Origin: Toxonevra muliebris
Taxonomy: Eukaryota > Arthropoda > Insecta > Diptera > Pallopteridae
Assembly: GCA_963691655.1 (NCBI GenBank)
Contig: OY829326.1
Location: forward strand, 149,686,998-149,750,997
Direction of reading: 5' to 3'
DNA: 64,000 nucleotides
The notes under the pieces were generated by a model, which did no database searches, was not told the origin of the DNA, and worked only from the letters and a program-made list of their open reading frames with translations. Numbering within the stretch: the stretch's first letter is position 1; every line of letters begins with the position of its first letter. Positions 11,350 to 23,749 of the stretch are shown piece after piece. A program made the translations under genes and the position numbers.

Positions 11350-11882
11350 AGAGCTGACGCTGCTATCACCTGTTATAATTTCGCCATGGTGTAATTCTTT
11401 CGCCGAATAAGTTCGTCAGTTGTTCGCGTTCTGAAGAGAACCGAGGACAATTGAAAACATGCGCTCTGCATCCTCAGGCACATCATTACACCATGTACAG
11501 AATGGGTCTATTTCGCGGTTAAAACGATGTAGATACGTACGGAAACACCCATGTCCGTTGAGAACTTGCGTGATATAAAAAATCGACTACGCCATGCTTC
11601 CTATTGCACCATACTCGAACGTCAGGTATCAGCCGGTATGTCCAGCGGCCTTTGATAGCGGTGAGCCATTTGTTCTGCCATGTATCAAGACATCAGTGAG
11701 CTGCTGCTACTCTTATATGTGCCCGAAACGCTTCCTCCGGTTCGCGCCTGCTTTGATCGTATGCCTACAGAGCAATCAAGTTGATTGGTACCATAGCCGC
11801 AATCACCAGGGCTGCATCATTCGATACCGTACAAAAAGCGCAGCATACTCTGAGGGCACAGAGGCGGTATGCAGTATTCTAT
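11350..11882 (-). pseudogene. R1-clade non-LTR retrotransposon C-terminus, inverted
   Basis: The minus strand encodes the region after the reverse transcriptase of R1-type elements. In order it reads ALRVCCAFCTVSNDAALVIA and MVPINLIAL, then (after stops) TAIKGRWTYRLIPDV, NRKHGVVDF, QVLNGHGCFRTYLHRF, CTWCNDVPEDAERMF and, in another frame, NCPRFSSEREQLTNLFGERI. The CxxC-x8-H-type tail is the usual C-terminal zinc-knuckle-like segment. Internal stops and frameshifts show that it is dead. It abuts an unrelated plus-strand retrotransposon fragment at about 11882, so one element has inserted into or recombined with the other. Confidence 0.85.
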
Positions 11883-12850
11883 GGCTGCAAAAGAATATTT
11901 GGTAGGAAATAAATCCTCCAACCAAAAATAACCTTGCGGGTTTTCAAAGCAATTGTTCGTCCAATTTTAACATATAGAGCCTTGGTGTGTTGGAAAGACT
12001 TCAGCATGAACTATACCCTAACTAATTAAGACCTGCTCCTAATAGATCTCTTTGTCGAGCAATCGTCAACCATGAGCGCGGTAAGGTTTATAGAAGCCAT
12101 GGTAGCCTGCTTATTGTGATTTATAGCCAACGAATCGGGCCCTCAACATTAATTTCACCGTACACTTGTCTTCTAGAAAATAATGGAACAGGGCCATGAT
12201 TATAAATAACTTTGACATCATAGTATTCTTAGACGGATCCAAAATGGACTGTGGCCTTTGAGCAGGATTTATCTCGGAGAGACTGGGGATTAATCGAACA
12301 GTTTAGCTGTCTAATTCAACAAGTGTATTTCATTCAGAAATGTTAGCAATTAGAGAAACATGCATGATCCACGAGATCCTACGTTTAAAATAAATAATGG
12401 TATCCTATCAGATAGCCAGACTAAAATCATGGGGCTTGATTCGACTGTCACAAGATTAAATGTAGTAAATAAGTGCATGAAAAGCCTACAGGACGAGTTT
12501 GATTCGACTGTCACAAGATTTAATGTAGTAAATAAGTGCAAGAAAAGCATACAGGATGAGTTTGAATGAACAACGTTGCTCTAATATGGGCTCCCTGACA
12601 TCGGAACATAGAGGATAACGAAAAACTAGACGAACTGGACCGAAAAGACCCTGTCCTTGCATAAATCTCAGGATGAATAGTATTCAAAATTTACAAAAAC
12701 CGGAGAGAGATCTCAAGACTGACGGCAGGCATTACTGTCTTCTGGCCTATTGCTTAGCAGGCGGTCAAAACCTTTTGCCGTAGCTGTAAATATCTGGAGG
12801 AAAAAGAAACAGTATTTCATTTTCTTTGCGAATTTCCGGTTTAAAGACAA
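11883..12850 (+). pseudogene. Non-LTR retrotransposon RNase H region fragment
   Basis: The plus strand carries, in several frames, IVRPILTYRALVCW (post-RT segment, near 11950), VFLDGSKMDCG (RNase H first acidic motif, near 12225), SEMLAIRET, ILSDSQ (second acidic motif, near 12402), WAP-HRNIEDNEKLDEL (C-terminal RNase H motif, near 12585), and a Cys-rich tail with CRSCKYLEEKETVFHFLCEF near 12785. Stops and frame changes occur throughout. The order fits LOA/I-clade elements that encode RNase H. The RNase H region contains a 63-bp in-frame tandem duplication, listed separately. Confidence 0.85.
12438..12563 (+). repeat. 63-bp tandem duplication within RNase H remnant
   Basis: Units 12438-12500 and 12501-12563 both begin GATTCGACTGTCACAAGATT and differ at a handful of positions. 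At 63 bp (21 codons) the duplication keeps the frame, so it repeats a block containing NVVNKCMKSLQDEF. Confidence 0.92.
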
Positions 12851-14607
12851 AAGGGAAGTTCTACTGAGTTAACCTGTTTTTAGGTTATTAAAGTGCTACC
12901 CATAAAAATTTCTTCATAATCTGATTAATACTATTGGAAAATTTCGTCTTAAAAAGAATATTCTTTTCGATTTTAAATCGAGTTTTAAAAAATTAAATAA
13001 AATATTCTCTATTTTTCTCATTTTTAAAAGTTCCACTTCGTTTTAAAAAATTCAATTTGAAATCAGAGGGACACTCTTATCAAAATGAAATTTTGGAGAG
13101 TTGTTTTAATGAAAGTCCTTTTTTCTTCTTCTTTATCAGTACCTTCTTTTTTTAATCTCTTTGTAATTCGAGCCCGTCATCTGGTGGTAAAAAGAAAATT
13201 CTAAAACATACTGATCAAAATTTTTGACTTTTTACCTTTCCAATATGTAAACATAAATTTACTAAGATTCGATAATGCTTTATACTTTTGATTAATTTTT
13301 AAACTTTTCAAACTCAGTCATGCTATGGAAACAATTTTAAAATCATCAAAAAAAAAGAAAAAACTTTGAATGCAGAATTGATCAATAGTAATTTATCTTT
13401 CAGTATCTGAAGTCAAACTTTAAAGCCCAGACAGTTAGTCGAATTTTGCCTTGTTATTACAAATATGTTTAACACTTTACATAAAACTATAAAAAAGTTT
13501 CCGTCACTTTATTATAATATTTTCTATGAAATTGGCAAACCTTAAACAAAATTTTAAAATTATCTTACCCCTTCAAATCTTTTGATTTGGCACACGTTTT
13601 GGCAAATTTAAACACCTCAAAAATCTACCTCAAAGATATACTCTTTGGTTCTACTTGCACACATAGTCGAAAAAAAATAAACAAAAATCCCCAATTGAAA
13701 TTCACAGACACGTAGACAACGTCTGAGATGTTATTTGATGGATTATGTGGATTTTGCACATAAAAAAAAACTTAAATTAATTTTATTGTAACCATTGTCA
13801 GGATAGACATACGATTTTATATACATATAAAGAAAAGAAATGCCGTCAAATAAGACATCATCAACTCATATCAACTACATACATACATAAATACTCAAAG
13901 CAATGTTAAAAGTGCGAACGAGTGCGAGCACTTAAGAAAACACATGTTTTTTGTCAAGAAAAAAAAAACAAACAAAAAATATAAAATTTATTATTATTTG
14001 CATAAATTTATTAGCATTAACCCATGTTTGATTCATTTCAAAAAAGAAAAAGCTAGCGCTTTCTGTGCACTGAATATGAAGATGGATAAAAATGGGCGGC
14101 AGCATAACCAAACTGATCGATCGATTGTTGTTGTTGTAAAAGTATATGTACTACAAACAGTAAATTTGTTATTCACTTTTAGTTCGAAAGCAGTGGCGCA
14201 AGTGCTCAAGAACTTTATGCGCGCTACAATAATAAATCATGAACTGTAATTACCCATTGGCATATAACAGACAAACGAAACAACAACAACAATAACGCAA
14301 AAAGGAACTAACAATAAGAAAATAACGCGTGCAGCTGATGACTTTAAGTACATTTTATTTTTTATACATAAATCGAAGAAGGGGGTGTAAAATTTTACAC
14401 TGGTGAATACTAAAACAGTTCTAGATGGAGGAAGTACAGTGGAACGCAGAGCAAAGAAATGAAGAAATTTGGAGCTAAATATCACAAATCATTGTGAACT
14501 AAGAGAGCTAATGAAGATACACGAAAAGGTTAAAAAATGGCTGATTTTCGGGTAGAAAGAATGAGACCATGACATTTATTTTTTTTTGCAATAAAAAAAA
14601 AATTTTG
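12851..14607. other. Non-coding stretch
   Basis: AT-rich sequence without a supported gene or bounded repeat. Confidence 0.4.
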
Positions 14608-14609
14608 TA

Positions 14610-15887
14610 TTGGGAGTATGAATGTACAAACTCGTATTTTTTTCGTAATTTGGACATTTATTGTGAAAAAGTGATTATAAATTTATTCTTTAAAGTATTG
14701 CCCATCGTTAGCCACAACCTTTTCCCAACTTTCTGGTAGCATACGGATTCAGCGTCGGAAGAACTCCTCATCTTTTGAGGCTATCCACGAATCCCCCCAT
14801 TTTTTGAGTTCTTCGAAAGAAGAAAGTGCTGTTCAGCCAGGCCATGTGTCATCGATCGGAACAAATGGTAATCAGAAGGAGCAATGTCTGGAGAATACTG
14901 CGGGTGGGGTAGCACTTCCCATTTCAACGTTTCCAAGTATGTTTTTACTTGCCTTGCAACATGCGGCCGAGCATTGTCGTGCTGAAGAATAGCTTCGTCG
15001 TGTCATATTCTGGCCTCTTATCCTTTAATGCTCGGCTCAAACGCATCAATTGTAGTCGGTAGCGGTTGCCAGTGATTGTTTCATTCGGTTTCAACAGCTC
15101 ATAATACACGACACCTTTCATATCCCACCAAATACACAGCATGAGCTTGGATCCATGGATGTTCGGCTTTGCCGTTGATGTTGCTGCATGTCCGGGCGGT
15201 CCCCATGATTTTTTACGCTTTGGGTTATCGTAACGTATCCATTTTTCATCGCCAGTCACAATACGATGCAGAAAACTCTTTCTTTTCTGTCGTTTAATCA
15301 GCAGTTGACATGTGAAAAATCGTCGTTCGACGTCTCTCGGCTTCAATTCGAACGGCACCCAATTTCCTTGCTTTTGAATCATTCCCAATGCTTTTAATCG
15401 TTTAGAAATGGTTGATTGATCAACTCCTAAAGACTCTGCAAGTTCTTGTTGCGTTTGACATGAATCTTCTTCGAGTAATGCCTTCAATTCTTCATCTTCG
15501 AACTATTTCGGGCCGCCTCAACGTTCCCTGTCTTCAACACCAGAATCACCAGTTTTGAAACGGTCATACCACACCTGACACATTCTACCGTCTACAGCAC
15601 AGTCTGGATAAGCTTCAGTGAGTAAACGATGTGCTTCAGTTGCGTTTTTCTTTAACTGGAAGAAGCAAATGAAAACTTCCCGCAAATGTTGTTTGGTTGG
15701 CACGAAATTCCACATTTTCAGCTATAGTAAAACACTTTTGTAAAATTATGAAAATTATTTGACAGATCAATTCTTATAGTATTTTTGGCGCTCTTCGAGA
15801 TTAAATAGCTGTCAATGTCAAAAAAATGGCGCGTACGATAGATATGAAGTTAGTCACAATTACGAGTTTATACACTCATACTCCCAA
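14610..15887 (-). mobile_element. mariner element, copy B (pseudogene)
   Basis: TIRs begin TTGGGAGTATGAATGTA on the left and TTGGGAGTATGAGTGTATAA on the right when reverse complemented. TA flanks both ends (14608-14609 and 15888-15889). It belongs to the same family as the elements at 3495, 36445 and 59642. Confidence 0.95.
14690..15715 (-). pseudogene. mariner transposase, broken (copy B)
   Basis: The frame starts MWNFVPTKQ at 15715 and matches the family up to residue 65. Two nonsense changes then follow, TGA after RER and TAG in place of the second Lys of PKK, near 15510-15535. The frame reopens and includes the first catalytic motif, TGDEKW. A 7-bp loss near 15003 (after KRPEY) shifts the frame before the second catalytic Asp motif, and the third lies in the remaining sequence in another frame. 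The copy cannot make transposase. Confidence 0.93.
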
Positions 15888-16089
15888 TAATTAATTTAAT
15901 TGGTTTTTTTATATTAGTTTATCAAAACTTTATCAAGATCGGTTTAGCTGTTTTTGAATGAGAGTGCCCGCCATTTGTTCACTCTAACTAATTGTGTATA
16001 CACCTGCCCATCGATTTACATGGATGATATGTTACGTTCGTCCAAAAATCGTGCAAATCGAAACCACATAAAACGAGGCAGAGTTTTCG

Positions 16090-16262
16090 TGTAAAAAGTA
16101 CACACCTTGGTTGGTAATGGCAAAACCACCGAGCTGCTAAAAAATTTCCACACAGCTGTTCGGAATCGGCGTTAAACTGTAGGTCCTACCATCGCCACTG
16201 TGGTCTAGTAACAGAGTGCCAGACTCTTGCCTCTGGAGGCCTGAGTTTGGTTCGCGGCTTGG
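16090..16262 (+). repeat. SINE-like core plus tRNA-like segment
   Basis: Bases about 16105-16195 share TGGCAAAACCA, AAATTTCCACA, the GCTGTTCGGAATCGGCGTTAAACTGTAGGT region and nearby bases with 43290-43385. The core also resembles a GCCGTTCGGAGTCGGC-type SINE body that I associate with tephritid and other fly genomes. A tRNA-like segment follows, with TGGTCTAGTAACAGAG (A-box-like, Glu-tRNA style), a 5-bp anticodon-like stem CCAGA/TCTGG and GGTTCG (B-box-like) at 16249. It is probably a dispersed Pol III-derived repeat, not a functional tRNA: the acceptor stem does not pair and the loop is too long. Confidence 0.45.
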
Positions 16263-17245
16263 GCATGTTTTTTATCTATCTTTCTTTCTCTCTTCCTTTC
16301 TTTCTTTCATAACTTGGGTCTTTGGTACAATGGATCTTATAGGTAGCAGGGCCTGACTTTCGAGTCGTCCTTCCTTCAAATAATAATCTAAAGTAATAAA
16401 CTGATCCAAAAATCAATGGATCAGTAGTCATAAGGAATTATTTTTTAAACCTTAACCTCATTAGCGAACCTGACAGTCTCAAAAAAAGTTGTATTGCTTT
16501 ATTTTTTATACCTGATGCTTTCAAGTAGCTCACTCAAGAATTTGATATAAATACAAAATTGGTTAATAGGTATGTGAAACGATCAAAAGCCAGTGGAAGC
16601 TTAAACCTGATTTATACTATTGGTTCAGATCTTAAAGTAGATAGCTCAAGTGTCTGAAAAACTAGACTACTAAAAGATCCAACCAACAAGGGTCAGCGGA
16701 CGCTTAAGTCTGGTTTCTGTTATACGAACCAGAATTAGTCAGTAGTTTTAAAAATGACTTCATTAACAATGCCCGAACCCGAACAATATTAAGACGTGGA
16801 AATTGTTTGGGTTTGTTCTATTTATTCTAGAACTATTTAGGTCGTTTTTGATGACACAATGCAGAGAAGTAGCTTGTCTGTTATGCATGATTGCCTTCAG
16901 TGTTTGGTTAGTTCAATTGCATGTTTGCTCACAGCATGACTCTAGAAGTCAAAGAATGTTTTAAATTTTTTTTCAAAATTAAAATTCAATAATTTACTAG
17001 AATAAGATTTACTTTAGTTAGTTTAATAGTTTACCCACTGTTCGTAAAGAACTTTTGGTGCTTATCACTTATAAAAGCCTAAAAAAGAGCTATTTCTGAT
17101 GATTTATTATCAACAACAGCAAAGAACAACAAATATTGCAAAGAAAAATATATATTTTTAAGCGTTTTCATCTTTAATTTATGCATAAATTACATATTTA
17201 CATTACACGCGTGTAATCAGGAATAAAATTCAGGGCCGTATTAAA
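16263..17245. other. Non-coding stretch
   Basis: A pyrimidine-rich TTTC microsatellite lies at 16275-16308. Nothing else is recognised. Confidence 0.4.
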
Positions 17246-17250
17246 AAAAT

Positions 17251-17379
17251 ATTCAAGGATTACATGCACTTAGAATTTGTTAAAAAATAAAAACAAAACT
17301 TGTACTATTCTTAAAATATTCAAGGCAATTACATGCATTTAGAATTTGTTAAAAAATAAAACCAAAACTTGTACTATTG
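17251..17379. repeat. 67-bp tandem duplication
   Basis: ATTCAAGG begins at 17251 and again at 17318. Both units continue through TAGAATTTGTTAAAAAATAA and ACTTGTACTATT. It is a simple two-copy local duplication in non-coding DNA. Confidence 0.85.
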
Positions 17380-19826
17380 AAACTTTTAGCAAATTTAAAG
17401 AAGGGAAACATTGAGTATAATCATTTCACTAAAATTTTTATGCATATATTTAAAAAATTTTTGGAAGATTTTTGACTTTTGCCTTTTTTGCCGATTAACA
17501 CCCTAAAACCAGACAAATTTTCTGAGCACTCCTCTTTAACCAACCATTAGGAAAAAATGTGAGACGCCACTGATTTTTGCAAATATAAAGCAAATAATGC
17601 TTCTCTCGGTTCTGTTTTCAACAATACGTTACCGTGAAAAATAACTTAGTGGGACAAATAGTGCAGGTCTAGTAAAATAAAAATATATTCCACACTAGGT
17701 ATTTTCAATACACCCTCAAAATCTGAACTTAGGACCAAAAACCGATTTCCAGAGGTTTATTTTTACCTATAATTTTAATAGAGTTTACTTGATTTTAAAT
17801 TTTTATAAAGGATTTGAAAAAGAAAGGCTAGAACTGTCAGTCATATCTAATTTGGAGCGCCATTTTTGCATCTTCTTTCCCTCTTCGCTTTCTTGCAGCC
17901 AACTTCAATTCTTAACGCTCTGTCCAAATTTAGAGCTTTAGTATCATTTATCTGCAAAAATGATCTCGTGCACATTTAAAAATAAAGAATTTGGTCAGAT
18001 AAATGATACTGACAATTTTGGTATGACTGTTAGTGAAAATCCGCCCCTGAAAATTTATATAAATCGAATCTCAAACATACCTAGTACATGCAGAAAGAGA
18101 GCATAACGCACCGGTAAACAAAATAAAATAAGGCTGAAGAAGAAGTAATGCAAAAAAAAAAACCTGCCAAGACTTTTGCGGTTTTCGCTGCCAAAATAAG
18201 AGAAGTAAACAAAGTTTTATAAAATTGGAAATAAGACCAGCAAGAAAATTCCCAGCAACTGGCAGTAGCGCAAGCAATCGCAGCAAATCAGCGTAAAAAA
18301 TTAAACAGGAACTTAAAGTGCAACTTTTTTTTTTACTTCGACGCTCGTATTGTTGAGTTGGACTTGAGAGTAATTTAAATAATCGAATTTGTTTTGCTTT
18401 GGCGGTAAAGAAGAAGCGTCAAAAATACATAAGGATGAATTTACAATAAAAGTAACTACTCAGCATTAAAGGTTTATTAGTTTTATAATGGTCAAAAGTG
18501 GATAAATGATGATGATCGGCACGCAGCACACACATGCTACGTGTACAAATACAAAAGGCACAAATAGACATAGAGAGAGGAAGACCAAATAAGCAGCACG
18601 TAATTCTGCAGCACTTACATATACATATACATGCAATGCAGCATGTAATCAAATAATGCACCCGCTTTTCAGTTTCTGTATCCTTTCTTTTTATTTGTTT
18701 TGATTGTATGTGTTAAAAGGATTATTTGCATAGCTCATCTATTCAACTCAGTTGGCATAATATTATGAAAATGAATGTTACTTGAACATGTTTGAGTGTT
18801 TTCTCTATTTACGATGACCCAACAGTTTTCATTGTCCTTCGATTAAACATTAATTGTTTGCTGGTTTTTGAAAACCGAATCCATAAAAATTGCAGCCACT
18901 CTTTAAATGACAATGAATATATTTGGTTTCCATTGAGCTTATCACCATACAACATGACAGCTTTAAAAAAATATAATTGTATTAGAATTTAGACATGGTC
19001 CTTCAAATGTTATTCACAATTCGTTTTACATGTTGGCGCTATTGTCCTTATTTATTTACATTATGTCAATGGATATTATTTGATTATGTTTTGATTAGTT
19101 GAGTGTAAAGAAAGTAAACATTTGAAAAAAGGATTTCATTTCTTCGAAAAAATATTTTTACGCTTCGTTTGATCTATTGTTTATTTTTAATCCTTTTACC
19201 GCGATTTTATTAGATTTTATTTTTAAAAGGCAGAAAACATTTTATGTCATTACATTGCATTATTGTTACAGGATAAAGTGATGTATGCTACAGGCTATTA
19301 ACATCATAGATATGGTTGGCCATAAATATTTTTTTCAGGTGAATAAATGAATTTGATCTTGAAAAATTATGAAAATTCAATACAATATTATTACAGTTAT
19401 TAAAAAGCATTTCTAAGTAATTCAATTGGTTTCTATTGAATTTAAGCGGAATATGTCCAATGACTTATATGTAGTATGCTTCTGAAAGTTTTGATTTTGA
19501 TTGAATATGTTCTCAAATAATCAAAATCAAACATTTCTGCAGTATAACGTATACTTACATATATGTAGATCATTGGTCATATCTGGGTTAAAATATTAAT
19601 ATTATCGACTGACGGCAATTGTCAAAGTCGTATTAATTTTCAAATTATAAGTAATGTTTATGTATATATTGGCAAAAATTTCAAAATATGAACAATAAAA
19701 TTGAATTGAATTTATTACTATTAGGAGAATTTGAATTGAGTCAAATTTTTGGTATTTTTCATTGAGTTTCGCTCACGGAAAAGATAAATTGTTTAACCCT
19801 TTCAATCCCAAATAAAAAATTAGTCA
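17380..19826. other. Non-coding stretch
   Basis: AT-rich sequence with no conserved frame. Short open frames here have no family resemblance. Confidence 0.4.
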
Positions 19827-19828
19827 TA

Positions 19829-21090
19829 CAGTGACAATCGTAAAGTGACGCACACATTTCAGCAGTTATTTTCAAAAGGACGTACTTCCATTAAGTACAA
19901 TTAAGTGTTACATTGCTGAATATATAAGCATTCATTTGAACCCCACCTCATTCAATATAACCTCCTTTAGCCTGCACACTTGCCTTCAATCGATCCGGAA
20001 ACCGTAGGACTGTTCGCCGCAGGACTTCCTGATCAATTTCAGTCCAGGCTTTCTCTAATGAATTTGTCAGCGACTCCAGACTGTGGTGTTGAGATGCACA
20101 AGCCTTACTCTCTAAAATACTCCAAATAGAGTAGTCCAATGGATTCAAGTCTGGGGAGTATGGTGGCCATTCTTGAGATGTTATGAATCCAGAAAAATTG
20201 TCTTTTATCCATGTTTGCGTTAATTTTGCCATGTGGGAAGGTGCTGAATCTTGCTGGAAAGTCCAGTTTTCATTTCCAAATGTATCTTGGGCCCAGGGAA
20301 GAACATGTTCATTTAAAATGCTCCGATAAACAACCTGGTCAATTTTAACACCCTCTTCAACGAATATTAGAGGGGTTCTGGCATTAGCGGAAACTCCAGC
20401 CCATACCATAACGGAAGCTGGCTTTTGAACTCGGCCAACAGGCCTATTTTGTTGCGATGATGATGTTAGCCACATTCGGTCATTTTGCGCATTGAAATGT
20501 TGTTGTTTTTCATCTGTAAACAAGATATTTTCAACATTTTTTAATACGTAGGAGCGTAGCAACGCCTTGCATCTTTGCAGTCGCAAATCTTTCTTTTTTT
20601 GTGTCAGATCTTGAGCTTTTCGGAGCTTGTACGGCTTAAGATTAAGCTTTGATTTTGCAATGATTCGCACTTACTCCCACTTCCTTAGCGATTTTTCTCA
20701 TTGAGTGCCTTGCATTTCGCTTGATTCGTTTACGAATTTTTTCTGTTAAACCAGTAGTGGCAACTGTTGAAAATTTTCCCCGGTCTCTATCTCCAAAACC
20801 CCCAGTTTCATTATATCGAATAATAGCTCGGTCTACCGTACGACTTGACAAATTTAAAGCCTTTGCAATTTGACGGCTACTATAATTTGCCAAATGAAAT
20901 TTCATAATATCACGACGAATATTTTCCTTGTCCATTTTTATGGAAATTTCAAAATGTAATAGCAAAAATTCAAATGAAATTAAAAGCAAAGCCAATGATG
21001 AATGAATTTGCTTTTTAAATTAAAGTAACGGTAAATGGCAAAGCTTGCTGCCGAGTATTAAACTTGCGTCACTTTACAATTGTCACCCTG
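19829..21090 (-). mobile_element. DD37D (maT-like) Tc1/mariner transposon
   Basis: The right end, reverse complemented, reads CAGGGTGACAATTGTAAAGT followed by GACGCA. The left end reads CAGTGACAATCGTAAAGTGA followed by CGCA, two bases shorter near the tip. TA flanks both sides (19827-19828 and 21091-21092). The length of 1262 bp is typical. One transposase gene, broken by a frame change, occupies the minus strand. Confidence 0.93.
19948..20935 (-). pseudogene. DD37D transposase, frameshifted
   Basis: The N-terminal part starts at the ATG at 20935 (MDKENIRRDIMKF) and carries two helix-turn-helix-like segments, including SSRQIAKALNLSSRTVDRA and SMRKIAKEVGVS. The frame is lost near 20660. The C-terminal part (20670-19948) then carries the catalytic domain: FTDEKQQ, QQDSAPSH and WPPYSPDLNPLDYS. 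Thirty-seven residues separate the second and third Asp, which gives the DD37D signature and separates it from DD34D mariner and DD34E Tc1. All three acidic residues are present, and the break between VGVS and IIAKSKLNLKPYKL looks like a small deletion. The annotated interval joins both parts. An upstream in-frame extension from 20995 is not needed for the family N-terminus. Confidence 0.9.
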
Positions 21091-21094
21091 TAAT

Positions 21095-21720
21095 GACAAC
21101 AATAATATCAGACATTAGTTTGTTTTTGTTTGAATAAAAAGCGAAAACCCTCACAGGTTAGCGTACCGTAAAACAGCGGGATTTGAACTATTTTTTCTCT
21201 GAGCAAAAGAGAATAAGAAAAAGTTGTGATCTATAGCATATGAAAAATAAAAGCTTTAAAGAGTAGACGATTTTTAAAGCTATAACCCAACAGATAAAAT
21301 TCAAAATAAATTAATAATAACCCTTCCCGCGCCCTCCCTTGCCTTCATTAATCCAAAAAAAAAAAAACAACAAAATTAAAAAATTTGTTAAGTAGAATTT
21401 GGTTTTCCTATTTCTAGGCCAATTAACTTAATCAGATATATAAATCAGCTGTTTTGAAAATTCTAAACAATTTTTTAAATGGGAATATGGATCTTCAGAG
21501 ATTTTGATTTGAGAGGGTTATAAACATTTAAGAAAAAAAATTACAAAAATTTGCAAAAAACTATAAAAAATATTTGATAAGAATCAATAAAGTTTTTCGT
21601 ACAGAATATAGAAATAACCAAGCTTCAACCAAATAAAAAAGAAGTTAAATTTGGCTTAGAATGCTCTATATACACACACACGCAAAGATAAAATTCGTTT
21701 CTCAGAAACGAAATTTTCAC
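21095..21720. other. Non-coding stretch
   Basis: AT-rich sequence, with A/T runs at 21353-21400. No gene recognised. Confidence 0.4.
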
Positions 21721-22430
21721 TAAGGGCGATATTACACTATCAATGTTTTGCTGTCAAATAATGAAATTGTTGTTGCTTTGAAAAATGAACACTGAGCAAA
21801 AGAGAGGGTGAATACATTTCACTTCAAATTTTTTAGCTGACGAAAAAAACCTGCATCACTTCAAATAAAATGGGGTTGCTGAAGATGCACTGTTGCATTT
21901 TATTGGAAATACTAATATTTTATGAAAAATACTAGACTTTTTACTAACTTTTGAATAATTTTTTTTCTTTGCCACCCTTTGCGTTGTTTGGCTCTTGTTT
22001 GTTTATAAAAATGTGTACTGTTTAATAAATTACTTAATAATTTTTATAAAAACATCTTAATTCAATGGCCAAGTAACAAAGTGGCAGAACTTATTTTAAT
22101 TGTTCGCAAATTTTAAAGATTATTTTTCTGCGTTTTTCATATATAAATGCAATATTTTTTGTATAATTTGTTGTTATTTCCACCAACATTATCTTATATT
22201 GTCATTATAATTATTTTCCATCCAATTCCATTCTAATTGTTGAATTTTCATTCACTCCGAAATATAATTAAATATTTTTTACTTGAAAAAACATAGTTGC
22301 AGATAAAAGTATTAAAAAATAACATTCAGCTCAAAACTGATAGTGTAACAGGGCATCAAACTAAACGATGAAAAGAGAGTAAAAACAGAAAACACTGACA
22401 GCAAAACATTGACCGTGTAACATCTGCCTA
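21721..22430. mobile_element. MITE-like element with long terminal repeats in inverse
   Basis: The left end includes TTACACTATCAATGTTTTGC followed by TGTCA. The right end, reverse complemented, includes TTACACGGTCAATGTTTTGC followed by TGTCA. A third, partial copy of the terminus (GTTACACTATCAG when reverse complemented) lies inside the right end at about 22337-22360. There is no coding frame. Exact tips and target duplication are uncertain, so no superfamily is assigned. Confidence 0.55.
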
Positions 22431-23745
22431 AACGAATTTCATTCATGGAATGTTCTCATGATGAACGGACATTTATTTATCATAAACGACTGTATTTGGT
22501 CGCCACGAACGAAGATTTATTCATCATAAACGGTTTAATTCTTTTACGATTAACTAAGAACGTTTGCAATAAAATGCAATATTTCCCTGAAAAATATAAA
22601 AAAGAAAGCAAAAACAATTTTCATATATACATTGGCATTTTATTGTGGTTTTGCTCAAATAAAATTTTCTGATTAAAAACTAGAAAAAGTGTATGAAATT
22701 TACATAAAATTATATTGTTACAATTTTTGTATTATTTATTATAAATCACACACTTTTATTTGTTTTTTATAAACACCACGCACTTTTTTATAGACAAAAA
22801 GAAATGTGATGAAATAATTTCAATGCACAATTAAAATTCTTCAATAATGCGTTGACAAATGATACTTCCCGTTATGTTGTGTTGATTTGTTGTTGTGTGG
22901 AGTTTGAATGTAAGCGTCGCTGCTGCTTCTTTTTGCGACGAGAGAGAAATGAGAGGAAAACGAAAATAAAAAGAGAAGATAGTTGTGGACTCTCGTTTAG
23001 CAGAAACGTTTTTTCATTTGCCAGAAAAGAAAATTGCCTTAATTTCAGCGTAAAAGTAATATACTCTCCACAAATGGGCGATAAACGTTTTTTTTTTTTA
23101 GTTTTTGGTATGTAAGTAGTCGGGTATATGACAAAACCACGAACGTGCAGAAGTATTGTTTTGACAATACCCGAATTTAATGTTTAACTATTCGCTATAA
23201 ATACATAAATCAGTAGTTTCGATATAGGAAATTTTTGCGATTATAAAAATAATAATGAGATTTCGCATTTCTCACCAAGTGCTAAAACCTAACAACTTAA
23301 TCAACGATACGTGACTAAATGATTAATAAAAATTAGTTATTAGTTTGGGATTGATGATTAGCATAACTGGGCGCACTGACCCAAATATGCCTTACACTCT
23401 AACTTAACCTTGGGATTGACGATTGATTGTTTTAGTCATTGCTTTTTACTCATTAGTTAGATTAACTTTTGCCCAGCACTGAGCACTACACAAAGTCATA
23501 TTGTAGGTCTAATCAAATAAAAAAAACTGCATTCCAGAAATTTCCTATACAGTCTAAGAATTGATTAAATTATAAGTGTTTTAACCGACTGCACGATGCA
23601 AAGTTTGCTTCACGTGGTGCATTCTGCATAAAGCGAAATGAACTACGACGATTGAAAGCGATTATATTCTCGAAGATATAAATGCACAAACTACTGTGTA
23701 TTAAAATGATGTAAATTGTAATCTTTCAAAGAAATATTAAACCTC
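22431..23745. other. Non-coding stretch
   Basis: No supported gene. A short segment, TTATTTATCATAAACGA, recurs as TTATTCATCATAAACGG between 22470 and 22545. Confidence 0.4.
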
Positions 23746-23749
23746 TAAA

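Noticed and set aside
14804..14992. Plus-strand frame inside mariner copy B
   Set aside because: It is antisense to the transposase remnant and has no independent support.
16199..16262. Functional tRNA gene
   Set aside because: A- and B-box-like motifs are present, but the acceptor stem does not pair and the anticodon loop has eight bases.
18071..18286. Leu-rich minus-strand frame of 71 codons
   Set aside because: There is no clean signal peptide context, splice site or recognised motif, and it is AT-rich on all sides.
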